From JAEYZS01 sp964469265 (GTDB taxonomy: Bacteria > Bdellovibrionota > Bdellovibrionia > Bdellovibrionales > JAEYZS01): a DNA stretch of 64,000 nucleotides. Numbering within the stretch: the stretch's first letter is position 1; each line of letters begins with the position of its first letter. Of this stretch, positions 41,346 to 50,392 are shown in pieces. The notes beneath the pieces are model-generated. The model did no database searches, had not been told where the DNA came from, and saw nothing but the letters and a program-made list of their open reading frames with translations. A program made the position numbers and the translations under genes. The stretch spans positions 22,137-86,136 of the forward strand of contig CAYXYF010000007.1 of NCBI GenBank assembly GCA_964469265.1. Reading direction: 5' to 3'.

Positions 41346-42083
41346 ATGACGGCTTCTAATATAATTAATCCTATGATTTATATCGCTTCTATTGCTCTAT
41401 TCATAACAACGTTGTTATTTGCAGTGGTTCCTATTGTTTGGGAAAAACGATCTCTTCAACTCAACCCGCTTTTGAGTTTTTGCAGCGGAGTTCTTATTGC
41501 TACGGCTTTTCTTCATATGTTACCTAGTGCAATCCAACTCAGTGGCTCCAACGCAGGGTTTTATGTTCTTCTTGGATTCTTGATCCTCTATATCACTGAA
41601 CGCTTTATTATGGTTCACCCATGCCAAGAACATGGCTGTGTATCGCATACGGTCGGAGTCTCGGCGTTTATTGGTCTATCTCTTCATTGTATCTTAACTG
41701 GGTTTTCAGTGGGAATTGCAATCCAGTCTACAGAGACAATTCAGATTCTAACACCCTTTTTGACAGCGGTTATTGCACATAAAATTCCTGAGAGCTTTTC
41801 GCTTTCAACTCTACTCATTAAGTCCAATCTTAAAAATCGAAATGTCGTATGGTTTATATTGCTTTACTGTCTAATGACGCCGCTTGGACTTTTTCTCTCT
41901 AAGTATTCTCTTAATCTTACCGTAAGTTCTTCCCTCTATTTGTTGATTGCAATATCGACTGGAACATTTATTTATATTGCAACCAGCGACCTACTTCCAC
42001 AGATTCATTACCAGGGAAAGAAGCGTTTTATTAACCTAGCATTATTTGTTTTAGGAATATTTATTATATATATTTTAAAATAA
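41346..42083 (+). CDS. ZIP-family divalent metal transporter
   Basis: A 245-residue product with about eight helices. Metal-site motifs are FLHMLPSAIQL, IGLSLHCILTGFSVGIA (His in helix IV) and AVIAHKIPESFSLSTL (His-Lys-x-Pro-Glu in helix V). The short His/Cys-containing segment HPCQEHGCVSH sits in the variable loop. It probably takes up zinc or iron. It follows rarD by 4 bp and precedes the DUF1338 gene by 11 bp, so the three may be co-transcribed. Confidence 0.92.
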   Translation: MTASNIINPMIYIASIALFITTLLFAVVPIVWEKRSLQLNPLLSFCSGVLIATAFLHMLPSAIQLSGSNAGFYVLLGFLILYITERFIMVHPCQEHGCVSHTVGVSAFIGLSLHCILTGFSVGIAIQSTETIQILTPFLTAVIAHKIPESFSLSTLLIKSNLKNRNVVWFILLYCLMTPLGLFLSKYSLNLTVSSSLYLLIAISTGTFIYIATSDLLPQIHYQGKKRFINLALFVLGIFIIYILK

Positions 42084-42094
42084 GGAATAGCGTC

Positions 42095-42892
42095 ATGTCT
42101 CTTGAAGGTCTTTTTGAAAAACTTTGGTCTCAGTACACTTCACTTACCTCACAAGCAAAGTCCATTCACGATTTGCTCGAGCGTAACGGAGAAACAGTTC
42201 TTAACGATCATGTCGCGTTTCGTACGTACAATCACTCAAAGCTTGGAATTCAAAAAATAGCTCAAACTTTTGAAAAGCACGGATACGTCAAAAAAGGCGA
42301 CTATGTCTTTGAAGAGAAAAAGCTCAATGCCATTCATTTAGAGCATCCGCAAGAAAGCCTTCCTAAGATTTTTATAAGCGAACTTCTGATTGAGAAGCTC
42401 GATCCTTCAGTTCAGCAAACAATTAATGCTATTTGCGATTCTATCCCAAATGAAAAAATGAACTCACAAGATTTCTGCTACTCTGGAAGACTTTGGGACA
42501 TTGATTATTCAACTTATCAGAACCTATTAAAACATAGCGAATACGCTGCGTGGTTAAGTGCCTTCGGGTTCTGTGCCAACCACTTCACTGTCAACGTCAA
42601 CGCCCTCAAAGGTTGGGATCAACTTGAAGATCTGAATTCCTTCTTAAAAAGTAACGGATATAAATTAAATGAAAGCGGCGGCGAGATCAAAGGTGATCCT
42701 TCTGTTTACCTAGAACAATCTTCTACGCTTGCAGGAGTCGCTACGGTGGACTTTAAGGATGGCAAAAAAGAAATTCCAAGCTGCTACTATGAGTTTGCAA
42801 AACGTTATCCAACGAGTAACGGAAAACTCTATCAAGGCTTTGTTGAAAAATCAGCGGATAAAATCTTTGAATCAACAGACGTCAAAAGATAA
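42095..42892 (+). CDS. DUF1338 (HglS/YdcJ-like) non-haem metal enzyme
   Basis: A 265-residue product with the DUF1338 opening LFEKLWSQYTSL, VLNDHVAFRTYNHSKLG (metal His) and IFISELLIEKL (Glu). Characterised relatives are Fe(II) enzymes converting 2-oxoadipate to 2-hydroxyglutarate in lysine catabolism. This is one of the shorter members, so that reaction is only a guess. It follows the ZIP gene closely, which could supply the metal. The 295 bp downstream hold no feature that I can name. Confidence 0.85.
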   Translation: MSLEGLFEKLWSQYTSLTSQAKSIHDLLERNGETVLNDHVAFRTYNHSKLGIQKIAQTFEKHGYVKKGDYVFEEKKLNAIHLEHPQESLPKIFISELLIEKLDPSVQQTINAICDSIPNEKMNSQDFCYSGRLWDIDYSTYQNLLKHSEYAAWLSAFGFCANHFTVNVNALKGWDQLEDLNSFLKSNGYKLNESGGEIKGDPSVYLEQSSTLAGVATVDFKDGKKEIPSCYYEFAKRYPTSNGKLYQGFVEKSADKIFESTDVKR

Positions 42893-43187
42893 ATTGTAAA
42901 CTTAGCGAACAGTTTTAGAAACTTATTTTTCTCTTCTGTTGAATTTGTCATTTTTTAATACGTATGTTTTGCGGCACAATTTGAGAAATATTATATTACA
43001 CTAGACCTTCGTACGGGTTTTCTTATTAATATTCACGATTTATCGATGTAAACTGAAACTATAATTCCATTAATTTTAATCAAATATTCGACAGTATCTA
43101 AAATTTAAGCATCTTCTAAAACATTCAGAGATTCTACCCAGACTTCAGGTTGGCATCCGGCGTGCTTATAAACCTCAGGGGGAGATT

Positions 43188-44354
43188 ATGAGAGTTATAT
43201 TTGTTATGACTATAATGATTTTAGCAACGGCGTGTACAAAAGAAATGGAATTTTCAACGTCAACATTAGGTGGACTTGAAAGTCCAGGACATGGAGTTAT
43301 CCCAGGCCCTGGCGAAGATGACTGTTCTTTAAATCCTCTTGTTTTGTCACATCCAACTACCGTTAATGAAAACGAACTGTTCCAGTTAGAAATTAATAGA
43401 ACCAACGTCACATGGACATTAAGCAATGCCAGTTATGCTGACAGCTTATATGGAGCTTCAGTTCAAGCCTCTCTACCGTCTCCTGGAATGTATTCTGGTT
43501 TTGTTGTCGGAACAGATGCTTGTGGCCAAGAAGAGGGCCATGAGTTCTTAATTACGGTGGAAGCATCGTCAATTGCTGATCCAGATCCAGATCCAGTAAC
43601 ACCGAATCCTGATCCGCAAGATCCTCCGCAAGTCGCAGGTAAAGCAGATATTTTATTTGTTATTCATAATGGATTCACAATGTATACAGAGTTAAGAGAC
43701 TCAATCCCTTATCGTTTTAAAGATTTCATATCCCATCTTAACGGCGATTACCAAATTGGCTTTACAGGTGGTGATACAAGAGGATCTAAGCCTTATGTTG
43801 CTGGTGGCTTAGCGAACATCCTTCGTAGTCCAGTTGCAGGACCTGGTATCGAGATACTTCCAAAACAAAAAGTCGTTACACCAGCTATGGGTGAACATAC
43901 ATCCAGAAATTTCTTAGCAACCTTAATGAGACCAGAGTCAATTTGCGTTCAGCTTGCAACAAGACGTTGCCCTCAATACACGACGGCCTACCAAAGAGCG
44001 ATTGCGAGCGCCACACTTGCAATAAATAGAGACGATTCCCAAGTGCTTTTCAGAGATGGGGTTCCTCTTCATATTGTTATCATCGCAGATAAAGATGAAA
44101 GTGGTGGTGACATGCAAACGCCAGAGAGATTCCTTGATGCGGTTAAAGCTAAGTGGCCAAACAAAGACGTCAAGGTCCACGCCGTGATCAGGAAGTCATC
44201 TGAGAACACTTGTAATGGTATCACTGGAGTTGAAGCAACAAAGGCTCCAATCTATGAAAAGCTTGTGAATTTAACAGGCGGAGTTGTAACTAGCATTTGT
44301 AACGACCTTGATAGAAAAGACATCAAGGCCATTGCAGATTCAATCAATCAATAA
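43188..44354 (+). CDS. Lipoprotein with vWA-like domain
   Basis: A 388-residue product with GGGGAG upstream and lipobox LATACTKE. An Ig-like region (about 45-130) and an Asp-Pro-rich linker (about 133-150, DPDPDPVTPNPDPQDPP) precede a vWA-like domain starting ADILFVIHNGFTMYTELRDSI. In vWA domains this strand ends in the MIDAS motif DxSxS. Here it reads HNGFT, so metal binding is probably lost or altered. Later strands, such as VPLHIVIIADKDESGGD and KVHAVIRK, fit the fold. It may be a surface adhesion or binding protein. Confidence 0.82.
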   Translation: MRVIFVMTIMILATACTKEMEFSTSTLGGLESPGHGVIPGPGEDDCSLNPLVLSHPTTVNENELFQLEINRTNVTWTLSNASYADSLYGASVQASLPSPGMYSGFVVGTDACGQEEGHEFLITVEASSIADPDPDPVTPNPDPQDPPQVAGKADILFVIHNGFTMYTELRDSIPYRFKDFISHLNGDYQIGFTGGDTRGSKPYVAGGLANILRSPVAGPGIEILPKQKVVTPAMGEHTSRNFLATLMRPESICVQLATRRCPQYTTAYQRAIASATLAINRDDSQVLFRDGVPLHIVIIADKDESGGDMQTPERFLDAVKAKWPNKDVKVHAVIRKSSENTCNGITGVEATKAPIYEKLVNLTGGVVTSICNDLDRKDIKAIADSINQ

Positions 44355-44356
44355 TC

Positions 44357-47300
44357 TCACTCGGTGGTGGTAAGAGGCTTTTTGTCTCTTATCACCATAT
44401 CATACACACACGGAACGACGTACAATGTAAAGAACGTGGAAATCGCAACACCACCAATAATTGTCAGCGCCATCGGAACTCGAGACTCAGCACCTGGCCC
44501 CCATGCCAGAGCAGCAGGTAGAACTCCCATTATAGTTGCCATTGCAGTCATGATGATCGGGCGAAGCCTGAGTGGACAGGCAGCTATGAGAGCTTCTAAG
44601 ACATTTAAACCCTCTTCCCGCTTCTTGTTGGTGAAATCAACTAGCATAATGGAGTTTTTAAGAACGAGTCCTAAAACCAACAAGATACCAATCATACTGA
44701 AAATATTTAATGTTTGATTAAATACAAGGAGTGCAAAGAAAGCTCCAGATAAACTAAATGGAATCGCCAATAAAATAATTAACGGCTGAATAAAGCTATT
44801 AAATTGAGATGCAAGAAGCATAAACGTCACAATCACACCTAAGATCATCGCCAAAATCAAACCATCAAAGGTCTCTTGGAATGCCTCAGCACTACCACTG
44901 AGTTTAATTTGATACCCTTCTGGCAAATCTGCAGAAAGAGATCTTACAAAATTCAATGCTTCTTCTTGTGAAGAATGTTCTGCAACGTTTGCAGTGAGCG
45001 TAATTGCCCGTTGGCGATCTTCTCTTGTAATCTCTTGTAAAATTGTTGATTCTTTAATCTCTACTAAATCGGATAAGCGAATCAGCTCGCCCCTGTTATT
45101 CCGCACGTAAAGTTTTAAGATATCGTCTGCGGTATTGCGATCCTCTTCCCTTAAACGGATTCTTATATCGTATCGATAAGCATCTTGTGTGTACCTTCCG
45201 ACAACCAGACCGCCAATGAGAGCCTGAATAGTCTGGTTAATGTCCGAGACACTCACTCCCCGAAGAGCCGCCGCATCTCTTTTAGGAATAATTTGAATTT
45301 CAGGAAGACCTTCTCTGTAATTCGTGTCAACGTCAGACATCAACCCTGAGTCTGTCATTTTTTGCTGAAGCTCTGTTGAAAGTTTCGAGAGTTCGTCAAA
45401 GTTTGGTCCCATAATAGCAAATTCAACAGGGTATCCACGGCCACTTGAAAATCCGCGAGACTGGTTATCTTGAACAAATATTCTCGCACCTTCAATTTTA
45501 CCTAAGTCTTCTCTGAGTTGATTTGCAACCTGCCTTTGACCAGGCCGCTTATCTCTGTCTGCAAGGGAGACAAATAGCCGTCCCGTGTTCACTTCACTAC
45601 CGCCAACAAATCCAAAAAATCTGTTAACGGATGTATTTTTACTCAGAATTTCTTCGATTTGTTTAAACTTTTCATCCATGTAATGAATGGAAACTCCAAG
45701 AGGAGCTCTTAACATCACAGAGACTCTTCCCACATCCTGATAAGGTGTGAATTCCTTTGAAACCCCACGAACGATAAGAAGCGATAATCCAAATAAAATA
45801 GCAGCTGCTATAATTACAGTAACCTTATGATCTAATGCACGCTTAAGAGTTTTAATATATAGAGCTTCGATCGGAGCCATTAGTCTTTCAAAAAACGGCT
45901 GACGCTCTTGTTTCTTTTTACCCAATACTTCTTCTCGTGCTTTAAACTTTGCATAGCGCATAGGAGTTAACGTCAGCGCCTCAATCATAGATAAAAATAC
46001 CGCAATACTTAGGATTAATCCGAACTGCGTAAGATAATGACCAATCACCCCTTGCACATACGCAACTGGAACGAATATGGCTAATAGAGAAAAAGTAGCC
46101 GCAACAACGGCAAAGAATATTTCTCGTCCGCCATCGACGGATGCGCGGAAAGGCCTTTTTCCCATGGACTCGTGCCGTGTGATATTCTCGTGCACCATAA
46201 TAGCGTCATCGACAACAATCCCCACCGCCATGGTAAGTGCAAGAAGAGTAAATGTGTTTAAAGTATATCCGAGCGCGTTTAGAAAAATAAACGTCCCAAT
46301 AATCGCAGTTGGAATTGCTAAAATAACGTTAATGGTAGCAGCAAATGATCCCAGGAAGATCAAACACACAATGGATGTTAGTATCGCTGCAAACCAGAGA
46401 GTGTGTATTAGCTCATCAATGGACTCTTTAATAAATGTCGTAGAATCAAAGTTTACCTGAATATCAATAAGGTCCTTGTATTGATTTTGAACCTCTGCAA
46501 GGCGCTCACGCACCCTATCCCCTACTGCAACAGCGTTAACTCCCCTCTGCTTCCGCATACCCAATCCTACCGCAGTCTGCTGCATAGCTCTTGCCACGGA
46601 ACGGTTACTCTCAAGACCTAGCTCTGCACTAGCGACATCTTTAAGTTGTATTGATCGGTAATTCGGACTTCCGCCTCTCCGTAATATAGGTAATTTTAAA
46701 AAGTCTTCAATGGATTGCGCTTCGCCATAAGTTCGTACGTTTTTTTCAGTCTCTTTGGCTTCAATAAGGCCTGCTGGAAGCTCTGCATGTTCTGACTGAA
46801 TACTATTTACGACATCCGTCACAGAAAGATCAAGGCGTCGGATCTTATCCGCATCGACCCAAACTCTTAGGTTCGGCTCAACATATCCACCGACAAAAAT
46901 ATCTGCAACACCGTCGACAGTTGAGAACTTAGGTTGAATCTGGTCCCGCACCAAACCCATAAGCTCAAATCGGCTTAGCTTATCTGAAGAAATTCCAAGC
47001 CATAAAATCGGGCTATCCTCAGGATTGGATTTTCTAACTTGTGGTGGATCAATGTCGTCTGGAAGTCGTCTTTGAATTCGTGAGAGTACGGATTGAATGT
47101 CTTGCATCGCCACGTCGATATCTTTATCGATATCGAACTCGACAGTAATTCGCGTCTGCCCAGTCCGCGATACAGAAGATATTTTCTTGATCCCTTGAAC
47201 TGAGGAAATCGCATTTTCCACGTAGTCCGCAATTTCAATTTCGTTGAGCTGTGGAGAAGAGCCTTCGCGGTTGATGCTGATACTGACAACTGGAAAATCA

Positions 47301-47419
47301 ACATCTGGGAATTCGCTGATTGCGACTCGGTTATAAGAAAACAAACCAAATATGATCAGCGCGGCCATCAACATCCATGTCAGAACGTGTCTACGGATAA
47401 AAAATTCTGAAATACTCAA
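44357..47419 (-). CDS. RND-family efflux pump (HAE1/AcrB-like inner-membrane transporter)
   Basis: A 1020-residue product, normal length, from a TTG start with AGGA upstream. RND features are the N-terminal FFIRRHVLTWMLMAALIIFG, the proton-relay double Asp in TMAVGIVVDDAIMVHENI (helix 4), and the partner Lys in LVLKNSIMLVDFTNKK (helix 10). Two large periplasmic loops are present. It lies 17 bp after the TolC-like gene. The usual membrane-fusion protein gene is absent from both sides. Confidence 0.95.
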   Translation of the reverse strand: MSISEFFIRRHVLTWMLMAALIIFGLFSYNRVAISEFPDVDFPVVSISINREGSSPQLNEIEIADYVENAISSVQGIKKISSVSRTGQTRITVEFDIDKDIDVAMQDIQSVLSRIQRRLPDDIDPPQVRKSNPEDSPILWLGISSDKLSRFELMGLVRDQIQPKFSTVDGVADIFVGGYVEPNLRVWVDADKIRRLDLSVTDVVNSIQSEHAELPAGLIEAKETEKNVRTYGEAQSIEDFLKLPILRRGGSPNYRSIQLKDVASAELGLESNRSVARAMQQTAVGLGMRKQRGVNAVAVGDRVRERLAEVQNQYKDLIDIQVNFDSTTFIKESIDELIHTLWFAAILTSIVCLIFLGSFAATINVILAIPTAIIGTFIFLNALGYTLNTFTLLALTMAVGIVVDDAIMVHENITRHESMGKRPFRASVDGGREIFFAVVAATFSLLAIFVPVAYVQGVIGHYLTQFGLILSIAVFLSMIEALTLTPMRYAKFKAREEVLGKKKQERQPFFERLMAPIEALYIKTLKRALDHKVTVIIAAAILFGLSLLIVRGVSKEFTPYQDVGRVSVMLRAPLGVSIHYMDEKFKQIEEILSKNTSVNRFFGFVGGSEVNTGRLFVSLADRDKRPGQRQVANQLREDLGKIEGARIFVQDNQSRGFSSGRGYPVEFAIMGPNFDELSKLSTELQQKMTDSGLMSDVDTNYREGLPEIQIIPKRDAAALRGVSVSDINQTIQALIGGLVVGRYTQDAYRYDIRIRLREEDRNTADDILKLYVRNNRGELIRLSDLVEIKESTILQEITREDRQRAITLTANVAEHSSQEEALNFVRSLSADLPEGYQIKLSGSAEAFQETFDGLILAMILGVIVTFMLLASQFNSFIQPLIILLAIPFSLSGAFFALLVFNQTLNIFSMIGILLVLGLVLKNSIMLVDFTNKKREEGLNVLEALIAACPLRLRPIIMTAMATIMGVLPAALAWGPGAESRVPMALTIIGGVAISTFFTLYVVPCVYDMVIRDKKPLTTTE

Positions 47420-47435
47420 AGTTGGTCCTCGCTAC

Positions 47436-48680
47436 TTATTTTTTTTCACCAATCATACGCAACAATGCAAGCTCTGACATTTTAAGTTGATAGAACGCTT
47501 CATCTTGAGCTTTCTTCGCATCAAGATAAGTTGTTAATGAATTCAACAACTCTAGGTTCGAAACAAGCCCGAGGTTGGTCTCTTTATTGAAAATCTGATA
47601 ATTCTTTCGAGCCGTGCTAAGGGCTTCCTCGTAGACCTTGTGTAAATCAATCCACTTCTTTAATTCATTGTATTGATTTTTAATTGCGACTGTAACTTCG
47701 TCTTTTAGACTTCTTAACTTCGCGCGCTCTTCAACCTTTTTCCATTCAGCCTCTTGGGCCTCCGCAGAAGTACGTCCCCCTAAAAATAAGGGCAATTCTA
47801 AGACTAAGGCGCCAGCATATTCTTTTCCAGATGCAGGACGAAGTGGATCGTGCTCCGTAACTGTAGCACTTAAATCCAAATGTAAACTCGGTAGATGTTG
47901 GCTGGATTTTACACTCTCGGTTTTTTCAGCAATGTATGTGTTACGATCTTGGATCTGAACCTCTAATGTTTCATCCACCTTACTTAAATAAAAATCCAAC
48001 GGTTGGAGAGCTGGAATTTCCAAGCTTTTTGCCATTTTACTTTCTGCGGGCAAAGATGTGAGGTTTGCAAATCGCTCTCGCTCTGCTTTTAACAGTGTTT
48101 CAACTTGTCTGAGTTCAATTTTTAAAGATTTATTTTGAATGTCGTTCGTCAAAATGTCTGTTTGTTTTGATTTGCCGATCTTAGCTCGGTCCCGCAAAAT
48201 GTTTACTCGCTTAGAACTAACCTTATCAACATCTCGCACAACCTCTAAGGTGCTTTCTAAAATTTGGATTCGATAAAACGACTGAGCAACTTCTATGAAT
48301 AAATCTAAGTTGTTTTGTTTAACGTTAAGATTTGCCAACTCGGCCCGTGCTTTTTCTGCCTGCACTCCTGAATAGAGCCCCCCTCGAAAAAGGGGTTGGC
48401 GCAATAGCGCAGACATACTTGTGGTGTCGGAGCTTGTTCTTAAAGCTGTTGTTTCTTCTTCAAACTCGGATTTTTCAAGACGGCCCGTCAAGGAGACACT
48501 TGGAAATAGATACGAGCGCGCTTGCTTTAAGCGAGATTCGGACTGGCCTTTGATGCTTTGATTTCTGAGCTGATTAGTTTCTTTATTGAGCGCTGACGTA
48601 TAGGCATGGTCCAAGGTAACTTCTTGCGCCGACACAGTTTGAATTGCAAAAATTAAGGACAGAAAAACCTTAAAGTTCAT
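47436..48680 (-). CDS. TolC-family outer-membrane efflux channel
   Basis: A 414-residue product with a signal peptide (about 1-18, TVSA). The OEP repeat is visible in both halves: ALNKETNQLRNQSIKGQSESRLKQ with SYLFPSVSLTGRLE, and later AEWKKVEERAKLRSLKDEVTVAIKNQYNELKKW with NLGLVSNLELLNSLTTYL. Long coiled helices lie between. It is upstream of the RND gene in the same operon and probably forms its exit duct. Confidence 0.93.
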   Translation of the reverse strand: MNFKVFLSLIFAIQTVSAQEVTLDHAYTSALNKETNQLRNQSIKGQSESRLKQARSYLFPSVSLTGRLEKSEFEEETTALRTSSDTTSMSALLRQPLFRGGLYSGVQAEKARAELANLNVKQNNLDLFIEVAQSFYRIQILESTLEVVRDVDKVSSKRVNILRDRAKIGKSKQTDILTNDIQNKSLKIELRQVETLLKAERERFANLTSLPAESKMAKSLEIPALQPLDFYLSKVDETLEVQIQDRNTYIAEKTESVKSSQHLPSLHLDLSATVTEHDPLRPASGKEYAGALVLELPLFLGGRTSAEAQEAEWKKVEERAKLRSLKDEVTVAIKNQYNELKKWIDLHKVYEEALSTARKNYQIFNKETNLGLVSNLELLNSLTTYLDAKKAQDEAFYQLKMSELALLRMIGEKK

Positions 48681-48753
48681 TGCATAAGGTTAATCGTTTT
48701 GCGAAATTCGGTCAATGTTATGACAGCTTTACGCGACTAGACTGAGTTAACAA

Positions 48754-49383
48754 CTACTCAATATTTGAGTCAATTTGGTCTGTGGATAACTCGGTTTGAA
48801 CAGCGCTCTCAATCTCGCGAATATCTTCTAGGTTTTGAAGAGAGCTAAATGTTTCTAACTTGCCTTTCTTAAAGGCACCACTGTCTTCAAAACAACCAAT
48901 ATCTGACGACGCTAGCTGTTGCTCGATGACTTCTTCGTCTGCCATGTCTGGTCGAACAAGAGTTATGGATTTATTCACAAAGAAAGAAACTTTAAGACTG
49001 CGGAAATCAGCCGAACGCTCATAAGACATAATGCGTTTACGCGGCCGTTCTGGGTTTAAGCCAGCGCATGAGAACTTGCTGATGTTAAAAGTTAAAGTTT
49101 TTCCAGACTTTGAGTAAACGCCCTGCTCAATCTCAACTTGGTTGATTAAAACGTCTTTATCCAGCGAGCGATAAATAGTCATATTTTCTTTATGAACTCT
49201 TAATATGATGGTTTCATAAGTTGCTACGTCCGCTTCAGAACTATTACTTGCCCGATCAAGGATATCAAGATCTGATGTTTTAACTCGGCCATACCAAATA
49301 CCATCAAGGGAACGATCTAGATTCTTGTCGCCACAAGAAATAAATAGAAAAGGTAATAACAATAAACCAAACAAGAACTTCAT
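48754..49383 (-). CDS. Lipoprotein, function unknown
   Basis: About 209 residues from the ATG at 49383, which has AAGGTGG upstream. The longer frame to 49428 lacks support. Lipobox: FLFISCGDK. A beta-rich domain (about 25-150: DGIWYGRVKTSD, ETIILRVHKENMTIYRSL, LKVSFFVNKSITLVRP) resembles a lipocalin- or META-like barrel, but no family is recognised. The C-terminal tail is acidic. It is on the same strand as the efflux genes, 73 bp before tolC, and may share their promoter. Confidence 0.75.
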   Translation of the reverse strand: MKFLFGLLLLPFLFISCGDKNLDRSLDGIWYGRVKTSDLDILDRASNSSEADVATYETIILRVHKENMTIYRSLDKDVLINQVEIEQGVYSKSGKTLTFNISKFSCAGLNPERPRKRIMSYERSADFRSLKVSFFVNKSITLVRPDMADEEVIEQQLASSDIGCFEDSGAFKKGKLETFSSLQNLEDIREIESAVQTELSTDQIDSNIE

Positions 49384-49800
49384 AAAATTCCACCTTAAGC
49401 TAAGGGCTATAAAAGTAAGTAATCTCACTATTATTTAGCAAGACACGTTCCAAATAATTTCATCAGAACCTTCATTCTCCATCCGCGAATAAAATGCATT
49501 TCATATTGAAAAAGAACTAGTGCAACACTCCCACAACACTTCTCAAGAAATACATGAAGAAATCGCTGTAAACCTATTGATAAGAGTGACTTTTTTCGCT
49601 CTAAAAATGAATTTTCAAAATTCTATTTTATGATGTTCAAGTATTCGCTCCAAAAACAGAATATAAATATTTTTTATTAATCTAAAGGGTTGATTCAAAA
49701 GCGTATTCTCAGAAGAAGAATTTTTTGTGGTTTAGTCGAAACGCCTCTATGTCGAAAGGATAAAATACTTAAATAATATAAGTTGAAAGAGAGGACTATA
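49384..49800. other. AT-rich intergenic region between divergent genes
   Basis: 417 bp with no ORF of note. It should contain the promoters of the lipoprotein/efflux operon (left) and of the frameshifted M15 gene (right). AGAGAGGA at its right end is the ribosome site of the latter. A small imperfect stem near 49585 (GAGTGA / TCGCTC) is the only structure seen. Confidence 0.55.
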
Positions 49801-50345
49801 ATGTCCAGCAAAAAATACTTGTGGTTGTTTATACTATCAACATTTATTCTTACATCCTTTACGATAAAACTTAGGGCTGAATCACAAAAGACATTCGAAG
49901 TCGTTCATCCCACGATCATCGCCGGAAACCAAAAAACTTACTCCCTAGAGTTCTCAGCCTCGCCAGAAAATGCCCCCTTCAAATTATTTATAAAAAATGG
50001 TAGCGGTTCTAATTACTCGGCTCAAACATGCACGGGCAATCTGATCGTTAAGCTACTATGCGTCCTTAAAAACACAATTACAACAGCGCGAGCAGTCCTC
50101 AAAGCTACCACCAATCTGGCCATGCCATCGATCTTGTACCACCAGTAGCGAATATAGATGAGAAAGATCGAAGAAGAGTTAATGACCAACGTTTAGTTGA
50201 GCTTTGTAAAATAGCCTACCGCGCAACTTCGGTTTATCAAACAGATGTGATTTACCACAACGGACACGTTCATATTGAACCAAGCAATGGAATCGCTCGC
50301 TATCCATTATCCAAGGGGTGCAAAAGCACATTGCCATCCAAATAA
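49801..50345 (+). pseudogene. M15-type D-Ala-D-Ala peptidase, broken by a frameshift near 50068
   Basis: From the ATG at 49801 (strong AGAGGA) the frame encodes a signal peptide (YLWLFILSTFILTSFTIKLRA) and a beta-rich N-terminal part. It goes out of frame and stops at 50148. The frame one base back, open from 50070 to the stop at 50343-50345, continues with the metal motif of M15 peptidases: SYHQSGHAIDLV (His codon 50109, Asp codon 50130) and YHNGHVHIEPS (HxH at 50265-50273). The join falls near a run of five A (50068-50072), and adding one base there restores one frame of about 181 residues. It is either a sequencing or assembly error, a recent mutation, or recoding. Confidence 0.8.
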
Positions 50346-50392
50346 TATTGAACAATACTAGTTAAAACATGTTAGGAAAGTTTGGGTGCAGT

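Noticed and set aside
43575..43605. Short direct repeats as a CRISPR or satellite
   Set aside because: GATCCA units encode the Asp-Pro linker of the lipoprotein. They are coding repeats with no spacers.
46077..46460. 127-codon plus-strand frame inside the RND gene
   Set aside because: Antisense shadow of a highly conserved transporter segment.
50067..50073. Programmed -1 frameshift heptamer in the M15 gene
   Set aside because: The bases T-AAA-AAC only partly fit X-XXY-YYZ (first base mismatched), and I see no stimulatory stem close by. A one-base indel is simpler, though not excluded.
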